Part shown: piece after piece, positions 22,547 through 29,935 of the stretch
Layout of the letters: each line of letters begins with the position of its first letter
Numbering within the stretch: position 1 is the first letter of the stretch
Assembly: GCF_002866025.1 (NCBI RefSeq)
Contig: NZ_LNDE01000001.1
Span: 620,001 to 684,000 of the forward strand
Origin: Thermotoga sp. KOL6
Lineage (GTDB): Bacteria > Thermotogota > Thermotogae > Thermotogales > Thermotogaceae
Direction of reading: 5' to 3'
DNA length: 64,000 nt
Position numbers and translations under genes: made by a program
The notes under the pieces: generated by a model
What the model was told of the DNA's origin: nothing
The model's input: the letters and a program-made list of their open reading frames with translations, nothing else
Databases searched by the model: none

Positions 22547-23872
22547 ATGAAGATCCTTCTTGTCAATCCCTATAGTGGCGGTTACTACTATAGGCTCGGG
22601 GCGGTTTATCCTCCTCTTGGTCTCATGTACATAAGCTCCTCATTGAAACAAAAAGGACACAAAGTAGAACTGATTGACATGAACGTCGAAAAATTACTGT
22701 GGAAAACTTTTAACTTCAGAGAATACGACGTGATAGGAATTTCCACTGATACCGTTCGTTTCCCGATTGCGAAGGAAATAGCAAAGAGAGCAAAATCTCA
22801 AGGTGTAACGGTGATAATAGGAGGACCTCATGCTACAGCTTTCCATAAGGAAATCTTGCGAGAAGAAATATGCGATTACGTCATACTGGGAGAAGGAGAA
22901 AAGACTCTCCCATCGCTTTTGGAGGTTTTGAAAGCAAGAGAAAGAAACATTTTTTTACCTGGCGTTGCTTATCTAAAGGATGGTGAAGTCATAGCCCACT
23001 CACCTTCCTTTATAGAGAATTTAGATGAGATCTCCTTTCCCGATAGAAGCAAAGTGAACCTTTACAGAACGAAATTCGCTGGCAGAAAAGCTACAAGTCT
23101 CATAACATCGAGGGGATGCCCTTTCAATTGTGAATTCTGTAGTGCATCTCAATTCATGGGAAGAAAGATCAGGTGGAGGAGTATTGAAAACGTTATAGAA
23201 GAACTTGAACTGCTGAAAAGAATGGGGTACGGTTCTGTTATCTTCTTTGATGACAACTTCACGATAAATCCAAAAAGAGTAATGAGGCTCTGCGAAACGA
23301 TGATCGAGAGGAATCTCGGATTCAAATGGTGGGCTTTTTCGAGAGCGGATGAACTTTTAGAGAAAGAAGATATGGTTGAGGCGATGGCGAAGGCAGGTTG
23401 CAAGATGCTCTTCATAGGTTTCGAAAGTGCTAGTAATGAAGTGCTTGAAGAATACGGAAAAGATATGAAATCCGAGATCGCTTTCGAAGTCGTAAAGATT
23501 TTGAAGAAGTACAAAATAGACATTTTCGCAAGTTTCGTGATAGGTGCGTTGAGAGAGACAAAAGAAACGATAGAAAAGACTATAAAATTTGCCAAAAAAT
23601 TGAAGGCCTCTATCGTTCAATTCTCCATTCTCACACCTTATCCTGGAACGGCTTTGTTCGAAAAGTTGAAACGCAAGATTCTGGAAAAAGACTGGAGGAG
23701 ATACGACGGAACACACTTGGTATTCAAACATCCGAGCTTCTCACAAAAAGAACTTCGAAAACTTTTTATCAAAGCGTATTACTCTGTGTACACCTCTCCA
23801 AGGTTGATTTTCAGAAGGGGAATTCCATTCTTGTTCCGTTTGATTTTCCATAAAGAAGCTTACTCCCTTTGA
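22547..23872 (+). CDS. B12-binding-domain radical SAM protein
   Basis: A 441-residue protein with an N-terminal cobalamin-binding-like Rossmann domain (residues 1-135; GGPHATAF and GEGEKTLPSLL) and a radical SAM core with the 4Fe-4S cysteines Cys191, Cys195 and Cys198 (CPFNCEFC). The base-off DxHxxG motif is not visible. The class includes BchE, hopanoid and tetraether/membrane-spanning lipid enzymes. A lipid or cofactor C-C or methyl-transfer reaction is plausible, but the substrate is unknown. GGGGTGAT precedes the ATG. The 3' end overlaps the flgJ-like gene by 13 bases. Confidence 0.85.
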   Translation: MKILLVNPYSGGYYYRLGAVYPPLGLMYISSSLKQKGHKVELIDMNVEKLLWKTFNFREYDVIGISTDTVRFPIAKEIAKRAKSQGVTVIIGGPHATAFHKEILREEICDYVILGEGEKTLPSLLEVLKARERNIFLPGVAYLKDGEVIAHSPSFIENLDEISFPDRSKVNLYRTKFAGRKATSLITSRGCPFNCEFCSASQFMGRKIRWRSIENVIEELELLKRMGYGSVIFFDDNFTINPKRVMRLCETMIERNLGFKWWAFSRADELLEKEDMVEAMAKAGCKMLFIGFESASNEVLEEYGKDMKSEIAFEVVKILKKYKIDIFASFVIGALRETKETIEKTIKFAKKLKASIVQFSILTPYPGTALFEKLKRKILEKDWRRYDGTHLVFKHPSFSQKELRKLFIKAYYSVYTSPRLIFRRGIPFLFRLIFHKEAYSL

Positions 23873-24129
23873 GGAAAGTTAGAGAACACTTTTTCTCCCA
23901 AACTTTTCAACACCAGGTCCGTCAATTGACTCTGCTCTGCAGCATGCTTTGAGTACTCTCGCAAAAGCATTTCTCTGAACCACTTCTCTGCCGTTGTTTC
24001 TGGGATCAAATCGTACTTTGGGATAGATTCATACATTTCCTTGAAAATTTTGTAAAAAAGATCACCAACGAATTCTACACTGGCATCCCGAAGACTTTTT
24101 ATATTTGAAAGTATCCCTGATACAAACAC
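23860..24129 (-). CDS. flgJ: FlgJ-type rod-binding protein (N-terminal domain only)
   Basis: An 89-residue protein equivalent to the N-terminal, rod-binding half of FlgJ: an amphipathic helix pair with DLFYKIFKEMYESIPK and AEKWFREMLLREYSKHAAEQ. The peptidoglycan hydrolase half of enteric FlgJ is absent, as in many bacteria. It is the last gene of the flg series and lies 9 bases after flgI. Confidence 0.75.
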   Translation of the reverse strand: MFVSGILSNIKSLRDASVEFVGDLFYKIFKEMYESIPKYDLIPETTAEKWFREMLLREYSKHAAEQSQLTDLVLKSLGEKVFSNFPQRE

Positions 24130-24138
24130 TTTCTCACC

Positions 24139-25131
24139 TCACATGATGATGAGTTCTCCCGTAATATATCCAGATTCATACAACACCTGAAGAATAGCAA
24201 TGATGTCTTGTGGCGTGGCACCGGCCGCTTTCAAAGCGTTAACAAGATTGGCAACTGTGGCATCTTTGTCACCTATCTTACCCGAAGATACACTTATGGT
24301 GAAATTGCCATAGGAAATCACAAAATCCGCAATCTTCACATCTCCACCAAAAAGAACAGTTCCTGTCCTTTCGTTCACCACAATCCTCGCAGGGAGATCA
24401 AACTGAACCTCTATACTTTCAACCAAGGAAAGAAACGTGATCAGATCGTTTTGGAATGCACTCGGAATGGTCAATTTAATTGCAGAAGGATCGACCGCCT
24501 TCGCCAGGTCCATTTCGAATTTCTCGTTTATTGCCTTCTCAACTCTCGCAGCAGTGGTAATATCCGGTTGTTTCAGGAGAATCGTCACGGTGTCTCCTTC
24601 TAGCATATCAGAAGGAATGTCTCTTTCAACGATAGCTCCCCCTGGAAGATAACCAACGACTTTGTATCTCTTTTGAAGATTCGCAGAAAGCTTCACATCC
24701 TCACCACCGAGACTCACTGATCCTTGAGCCACAGCGTAAACTTTACCGTCAGCACCGTAAAGGGGCGTTTGAATGAGATACCCTCCTTCTAAAGATTTGG
24801 CATCAGCTATAGAGGCCACAACACAATCAATTCTCATTCCCTCTTTTGCGAAAGGCGGAATATCGGCGAGTACCATCACAAGAGCAGTGTTTTTAGATTT
24901 CAAATCTTCCTCCGGCACTTGGACACCAAATTTCTTCATCATTTCCAGAAGGAGCGGTGAACTCACATTCCCAGAATCACCAGTCCCGTTGAGACCCACA
25001 ACGAGACCTATGCCAAACAACTGATTGTCACGTGCACCTCTGAAGAAAGCTATATCTTTTATTCGCGTTGTAACAGAAAAAATAGATCCTAAAACTAGAA
25101 TTATCAGAAGCAGTGAAGTTATTTTCCTCAC
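24139..25131 (-). CDS. flgI: Flagellar P-ring protein FlgI
   Basis: A 330-residue periplasmic protein with a signal peptide at about 1-19. The family start TTRIKDIAFFRGARDNQLFGIGLVVGLNGTGD is highly characteristic of FlgI. It forms the P ring around the rod in the peptidoglycan layer. It needs FlgA, encoded two genes upstream, for assembly. Length is slightly below the enteric protein (about 365). Confidence 0.96.
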   Translation of the reverse strand: MRKITSLLLIILVLGSIFSVTTRIKDIAFFRGARDNQLFGIGLVVGLNGTGDSGNVSSPLLLEMMKKFGVQVPEEDLKSKNTALVMVLADIPPFAKEGMRIDCVVASIADAKSLEGGYLIQTPLYGADGKVYAVAQGSVSLGGEDVKLSANLQKRYKVVGYLPGGAIVERDIPSDMLEGDTVTILLKQPDITTAARVEKAINEKFEMDLAKAVDPSAIKLTIPSAFQNDLITFLSLVESIEVQFDLPARIVVNERTGTVLFGGDVKIADFVISYGNFTISVSSGKIGDKDATVANLVNALKAAGATPQDIIAILQVLYESGYITGELIIM

Positions 25132-25142
25132 GGTTCATCACC

Positions 25143-25748
25143 TCACGTGAACAATCCTGCCAGGAATGAAAGAACTTTGTCAAAAAAGCTTTCTTTCCCA
25201 GGCTCTTCGCTGAAAACAAGTTTCCCGTTCACCCATATTTCCGAATCGGCGAGTTTGGAAGAATCCACCTTGTTTCCTATCTCTATGTCGTCCGGCCTCA
25301 CTTTTCCCTTTATTATGATCTCCTGAAAATCCTTATCTACTTTTATGGTCTTTCGGCCCTCTATCACAAGGTTTCCGTACGGATCTACATCTACAACAAC
25401 TGCGGATATCTTGGCCACCACTGCCGATTTCATCTCACCACCGCGCGTGGTCTGAGGAGATGGATTGTTGTTTATAGGAATGAAATTGTTGAGATTGAAG
25501 TTAGTAGCTGCTCTCACCACGTTTCCCAAAATACTCAAAATAGTTTTTTGTATCTCCAAACTCTCCCTTTCCGAAGACATGTTGTTTTTCTCGTAAATTA
25601 CTATGGTAACAATATCTCCCACTTTGGAAGCTTTCCGAATCGAAAGCAAATTTTTGTACTCCGATTCACCTGCGGAATTCCATATGGAGAACGAGAAAAT
25701 AACAACCGATACCATGATGAAAATTAAACTGGTCATTTTTTCTTTCAT
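25143..25748 (-). CDS. flgH: Flagellar L-ring protein FlgH, without lipobox
   Basis: A 201-residue L-ring protein. Family motifs are VGDIVTIVIYEKN, VVDVDPYGNLVIEGRK and GKVRPDDIEIGN. The N-terminal signal segment (FIMVSVVIFSFSIWNSAG) has no cysteine, so it cannot be lipidated as enteric FlgH is. The ring must be held in the toga outer layer by another contact. The ATG follows GGAGGTGG and overlaps the flgA stop (ATGA). Confidence 0.9.
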   Translation of the reverse strand: MKEKMTSLIFIMVSVVIFSFSIWNSAGESEYKNLLSIRKASKVGDIVTIVIYEKNNMSSERESLEIQKTILSILGNVVRAATNFNLNNFIPINNNPSPQTTRGGEMKSAVVAKISAVVVDVDPYGNLVIEGRKTIKVDKDFQEIIIKGKVRPDDIEIGNKVDSSKLADSEIWVNGKLVFSEEPGKESFFDKVLSFLAGLFT

Positions 25749-26611
25749 TCTGCCACCTCCAGAAGTATCCTCAAGACTGGTCCTCTTTCTACTTTGCCGT
25801 AAACGTATTTTCTACTTTCTACATTCATTGCTCTGATCGTTTCACCCAAATAACCATTTTCTAAAACTTCTACAAAGGTCGATACTTTTATACCTCCCAA
25901 AGCTACGTAAGCGGGTACAATTTGTCCTCTCACAACCTCTGGTGGATCTTTCAACATCTTCTTAGTGAGAACAGTTCCTTCTCTTAGATATCTTTTTGAC
26001 ACTTTTCCCACCACATCTGAAACATCGTAGAATGGTTCATCGTAGAGTTCGAAAACGTTTCTTTTCTCCAAAGCAACGAATTCTTCCTTTATAACGTCTC
26101 CCACATTTATATTTCTTTTCAAAACAACGACATTCCTTTCTTTCTGAAGAACCATGTTCAGAGTCACGTAAGAATCTGGAAATCGTAAAAAAACACTGAA
26201 AAGATTCCTTGAAATTCTAGTAACTCTCACAGTGGAAATCTTAAACGTCTTCGGAAATTTCCCGAAAGTTTTCACAACGAACGCTTCAAAATCTTTCATC
26301 CCCACCTTCTTCTCTATTTCATTGAAAACTCTCTCCTCGAGTTCTTCAGGGCCGCTCACCACAATCTTTACCTGCTCTGGACCGGTGAATTCGCAATCGG
26401 GAAATTTTGTTTTGAGGAAGTCTTGAGACACAAGATAAGTGAAGCCAGGTAAAAGTATCATCAAACCTTTTTCTGAATTTGATTTTTCCAACGTGATCTC
26501 ATCTAAGGAAAGAACTCCTGGCGAAGCCAGGAGTGTTTCTACAAGCGTTAAAGTTTCAGAAAGGAGGAAGGAGGAGAATATTAAGAGCAGGATTATAAAA
26601 CACACTTTCAT
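25745..26611 (-). CDS. flgA: Flagellar P-ring assembly chaperone FlgA
   Basis: A 288-residue periplasmic protein with a signal peptide, a variable N-terminal part and the C-terminal SAF/FlgA region (about 160-288): VVVLKRNINVGDVIKEE, EGTVLTKKMLKDPPEVVRGQIVPAYV and GYLGETIRAMN. It assists FlgI polymerisation. A stable inverted repeat (26514-26534) lies in the first 100 bases of the coding sequence. It sits between flgG and flgH in the same operon. Confidence 0.87.
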   Translation of the reverse strand: MKVCFIILLLIFSSFLLSETLTLVETLLASPGVLSLDEITLEKSNSEKGLMILLPGFTYLVSQDFLKTKFPDCEFTGPEQVKIVVSGPEELEERVFNEIEKKVGMKDFEAFVVKTFGKFPKTFKISTVRVTRISRNLFSVFLRFPDSYVTLNMVLQKERNVVVLKRNINVGDVIKEEFVALEKRNVFELYDEPFYDVSDVVGKVSKRYLREGTVLTKKMLKDPPEVVRGQIVPAYVALGGIKVSTFVEVLENGYLGETIRAMNVESRKYVYGKVERGPVLRILLEVAE

Positions 26612-26617
26612 AACTCA

Positions 26618-27403
26618 TCATCTCTTCACATTGGTAGCAGTTCGCAACATTTCGTCAGCAGTTTGAATAACCCTGGAATTGAATTCGTACGCCCTCTGAG
26701 CAGTTATCATATCTACCATTTCTCTAACCACATCAACGTTGGATTTTTCCAAAAAACCTTGCTTTATAGAACCAAATCCATCTTGATTCGGTACTCCTTC
26801 AATGGGGTCTCCAGATGCAGGCGTGGCAATGAAGAGATTGTCACCTATTGCCTTCAACCCAGAAGGATTCACAAATCTTACGAGTGTGATCGTTCCAAGC
26901 TCCTGTATGGTTCCATCCTGAAGCTCCGCGGACACGATTCCATCTGGAGAAACATTTATCGAAACAGCGTTCTCCGGAATGGTGATTTCCGGTACCAGAA
27001 GAAGGCCATTAGAAGTAACGATTTTTCCTTCACTATCCACCTTAAAACTTCCATCCCTCGTGTAGGCAACTCTCCCATCCTGAAGCTGTATCTGGAAGAA
27101 ACCATCACCAGCTATGGCGAGGTCCAAAGCGTTCCCCGTCTGCTCGAAATTACCGAGAGTGAATATTCTAGTGGTTGCGGCTGTTCTAACACCGTGTCCA
27201 ACGTATAAACCTGTCGGTAGAGAAGAAGTGGCCGCCGTAGGAGTCCCTGCGTTCTTCACATACTGATAGAGAAGATCTTGAAATTCCGCTCTGACTTTTT
27301 TGTAACCTGTGGTATCAACGTTTGCGAGATTGTTGGCAATGGTATCGAGCTTGAATTGCTGAGCAGACATTCCCGTTGCTGCAGAGTAGAGAGAGATCAT
27401 CAT
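26618..27403 (-). CDS. flgG: Flagellar distal rod protein FlgG
   Basis: A 261-residue axial protein. The N-terminal signature MISLYSAATGMSAQQFKLDTIANNLANVDTTGYKK and the C-terminal helix VDMITAQRAYEFNSRVIQTADEML are classic FlgG. A central segment with DGFFQIQLQDGRVAYTRDG is present. A GGAGGTG site precedes the tandem ATGs; the first (27403) is used here. It builds the distal rod, exported through the type III apparatus. Confidence 0.96.
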   Translation of the reverse strand: MMISLYSAATGMSAQQFKLDTIANNLANVDTTGYKKVRAEFQDLLYQYVKNAGTPTAATSSLPTGLYVGHGVRTAATTRIFTLGNFEQTGNALDLAIAGDGFFQIQLQDGRVAYTRDGSFKVDSEGKIVTSNGLLLVPEITIPENAVSINVSPDGIVSAELQDGTIQELGTITLVRFVNPSGLKAIGDNLFIATPASGDPIEGVPNQDGFGSIKQGFLEKSNVDVVREMVDMITAQRAYEFNSRVIQTADEMLRTATNVKR

Positions 27404-27421
27404 GATGAAAACACCTCCGAA

Positions 27422-28171
27422 TCATTTCAGATTAGCCAAGGAGTTTATGAGTTTTCCGTTCAACTCATCGTTGACAAGAAGGGCTCTCTGTGATAATTCG
27501 TAGTGTCTCATCGCAGAAATCATGTCCACCATTGCCTTCAACGCATTCACATTTGATTTTTCTACGTAGCCTTGAAAAATCCTAAAGTTTTCTGAGAGGA
27601 TAGGATTCTCTCCTGTAAAGAGTGTATTGCCGAATTTTTGAGGGTTTTCGATATTGTAAACACCTATTTTGGTTATAACATTCCCATTTTCATCTTTCAC
27701 ATATCCGCTTTCATCAACTGTGAAACCATCGAAATACTTGATTCTCTCTCCGTTTTCATCGAGAAGGTACCCACCGAAGTTCGTCACAATGTATCCTTCA
27801 CCGTTCACTGCAAACTCACCATTTCTGGTGAAGTATTCCTTCCCATTGAATTCCACTCTGAAAAACCCCTCACCATCTATTGCTAAGTGGTAAGGTAACC
27901 TCGTCTCTTCCATCACCCCTTGTGAAAGATCCACCCTCACCTCGTCCAGAACAACCGCGTGCTCCAATGGGCCTATGGGAATCTTTTCAACCATTCCTTT
28001 TTTAGGATTAGGTTCCAATCTGACCACTTCTTTTCTCAAATAGGCCCTAAAAGCCTCCCTATCCTGTTTGTAACCCGCGGTATCCACATTCGCTAGGTCG
28101 TTGGCTATTCTGTTGAGTTTAGCCATGTCTATCAACATTCCCATCGCAGCGTTGTAAATTCCCCTCGTCAC
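27422..28171 (-). CDS. flgF: Flagellar proximal rod protein FlgF
   Basis: A 249-residue FlgG paralogue with N-terminal TRGIYNAAMGM and the NDLANVDTAGYKQDR motif, a DGEGFFRVEFNG core and C-terminal VDMISAMRHYELSQRALLVNDE. The GTG at 28171 is preferred because GAGGTGA lies 5 bases upstream and because family members begin M-x-RG-Y. Its ribosome binding site overlaps the mreB stop. It is followed by flgG, as is usual for proximal then distal rod genes. Confidence 0.88.
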   Translation of the reverse strand: MTRGIYNAAMGMLIDMAKLNRIANDLANVDTAGYKQDREAFRAYLRKEVVRLEPNPKKGMVEKIPIGPLEHAVVLDEVRVDLSQGVMEETRLPYHLAIDGEGFFRVEFNGKEYFTRNGEFAVNGEGYIVTNFGGYLLDENGERIKYFDGFTVDESGYVKDENGNVITKIGVYNIENPQKFGNTLFTGENPILSENFRIFQGYVEKSNVNALKAMVDMISAMRHYELSQRALLVNDELNGKLINSLANLK

Positions 28172-28176
28172 ACACA

Positions 28177-29187
28177 TCACCTCGAGAAAGTTTCACAGAC
28201 AGTTTTCAGCAATTTTTCGTCTTCCAGAAGAAGTCCTGTTCCCCTGGCAACACAGGTTATGGGATCTTCCGCAACTATCGTCTTAACATGTATTTCATCG
28301 TAAATGGTTCTATCCAATCCTCTGAGAAGAGCTCCACCACCTGTGAGGTGTATTCCGTTGTTTATAATGTCCGCCGAAAGTTCTGGGGGAGTTTTTTCTA
28401 AAACATTTTTTATCTTTGTCAGAAGAGAATCAATAATGGGTTCTATAGCCTCTCTTACATCTTCTGAGCTCACTCGGTCTGTTCTTGGGAGCCCCGTTAC
28501 CACGTCTCTCCCTTTTATCTCTATCTCATAATCTTCGAAAGAAGGATGTGTTTTTCCTATTCTCTTCTTTATTTCTTCCGCTGTGGATTCGCCTATGATA
28601 AGACCGTATTTTTTCCTGATGAATTTTACGATGGCTTCGTCCATGGCATCTCCAGCCATTCTCACAGATTCTCCCACAACAATTCCACCGAGACTTATCA
28701 CTGCTATATCCGTGGTTCCTCCACCTATGTCAACCACCATGTTACCTTCAGAAGCCATGACATCTATTCCCGCACCAATTGCAGCCGCTATAGGTTCGGA
28801 AACTATGTGCACTCTTTTCGCCCCAGCGTTGAGTCCTGCTTCAAAAACTGCTCTTTTTTCCACTTCGGTAATTTTCGTTGGAACGCCTATAATGAGAGAA
28901 GGTTTCACAAAGCTGAACCTACCTACTATGCGTTTCAAAAATGTCCTTATGATCGCTTCTATTGTCTTGTAATCAGCTATAACACCATCTTTCATGGGCC
29001 TTATTGCCTTCAAACCCTCCGGAGTTTTACCGAGCATTTTCTTTGCTTCCTCTCCTATCGCGACTATCTCACCCGTTTTCTCCGAAATTGCAACGACAGA
29101 TGGTTCATGCAGGACTATTCCTTCTCCTCTTTTGTAGACAATTATGGAGGCCGTACCTAAGTCTATACCGATGTCTCCTTTCGGCAT
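28177..29187 (-). CDS. mreB: Rod-shape-determining protein MreB
   Basis: A 336-residue actin-like ATPase. Phosphate-1 loop DIGIDLGTASI, phosphate-2 loop VVDIGGGTTDIAVI and adenosine motif LTGGGALLRGL are all present. It forms membrane-associated filaments that guide cell-wall synthesis. It sits between tRNA-Arg and the flg genes without mreC/mreD. From memory T. maritima has a second MreB elsewhere, so this may be the paralogue. GAGGAGG precedes the ATG. Confidence 0.95.
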   Translation of the reverse strand: MPKGDIGIDLGTASIIVYKRGEGIVLHEPSVVAISEKTGEIVAIGEEAKKMLGKTPEGLKAIRPMKDGVIADYKTIEAIIRTFLKRIVGRFSFVKPSLIIGVPTKITEVEKRAVFEAGLNAGAKRVHIVSEPIAAAIGAGIDVMASEGNMVVDIGGGTTDIAVISLGGIVVGESVRMAGDAMDEAIVKFIRKKYGLIIGESTAEEIKKRIGKTHPSFEDYEIEIKGRDVVTGLPRTDRVSSEDVREAIEPIIDSLLTKIKNVLEKTPPELSADIINNGIHLTGGGALLRGLDRTIYDEIHVKTIVAEDPITCVARGTGLLLEDEKLLKTVCETFSR

Positions 29188-29245
29188 TCTAAAACCTCCT
29201 CGTCTTGATTATTCTTTGTTTCGAAAGGATTCTCCTAAAAAAATC

Positions 29246-29321
29246 TGGTGTGCCTGGCGGGACTCGAACCCGCAACCTCTGGATCCGGAGTCCAGCGCTC
29301 TATCCGTTGAGCTACAGGCAC
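29246..29321 (-). tRNA. tRNA-Arg (anticodon CCG), overlapping the ruvX stop
   Basis: The minus-strand cloverleaf has acceptor GTGCCTG/CAGGCAC with A and an encoded CCA. The anticodon stem CTGGA/TCCAG encloses CTCCGGA, giving anticodon CCG (decodes CGG). The first ten bases are also the last codons and the TAG stop of ruvX. No separate promoter or terminator is evident, so it is probably processed from the recJ-ruvX-mreB transcript. Confidence 0.94.
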
Positions 29322-29935
29322 ACCAGTTTTCCTCTTTCAGTTGTATAATTCACCAATTCACCACAGTTTTTCCCTGAAAGAACTAGATCATACTTCTTAT
29401 TGGGAATACTTCTCTCAACGAAGTATCCTTTTTCATAGTAGAAATAAGCCAATACAGGATCTCGAGTCACTACATAAATTTCTTTCGCCTCTATCCTCAA
29501 AGAAGGATCAGGAAACTCATAAAGAAGAACTCTTTCATAAACTGCGTTGCCAACAGTTATATCTACCTTCTCTCTTCTATCTTCAACCTTTACACAACTG
29601 AGAGGATTCTCCACGAACAATTGAAATATGAGAGCCGCACTCACTGCGTCGTCCCTCTTCGAGATCTTAGTGGCAATCTTGGTGGTCAACCTTTCATCGC
29701 ATAAATACGTTTCATACTCCTTGGAGAATTTAATAGCAACCTGGATCGTTTTGAAAGTCTGCTGCGAATACCGTCCACTCATTGATAAAGGCAATCCGAA
29801 AGCAATTTTTTCTGGGCGCAGCTTTTTTATAAAATCTTTAAGCCGACCTGTCGGAACCACAACACTTTCCCTCGGAAGAAACTGACCATAAGCCACTCCA
29901 CACTTTTTTTCTCCGTAATCTACAGCAACTATCAC
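29312..29935 (-). CDS. ruvX: RuvX/YqgF-type RNase-H-fold nuclease with a C-terminal extension
   Basis: 207 residues against about 140 for usual YqgF. The N-terminal 115 residues show the RNase-H fold: IVAVDYGEKKCGVAY, FGLPLSMSG, CDERLTT and DDAVSAALIFQLF, with the acidic catalytic residues in place. The family processes the 5' end of pre-16S rRNA or resolves junctions. The last 90 residues are not recognised. GTG start, overlapping the recJ stop (GTGA). The stop codon lies inside the tRNA-Arg gene. Confidence 0.78.
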   Translation of the reverse strand: MIVAVDYGEKKCGVAYGQFLPRESVVVPTGRLKDFIKKLRPEKIAFGLPLSMSGRYSQQTFKTIQVAIKFSKEYETYLCDERLTTKIATKISKRDDAVSAALIFQLFVENPLSCVKVEDRREKVDITVGNAVYERVLLYEFPDPSLRIEAKEIYVVTRDPVLAYFYYEKGYFVERSIPNKKYDLVLSGKNCGELVNYTTERGKLVCL

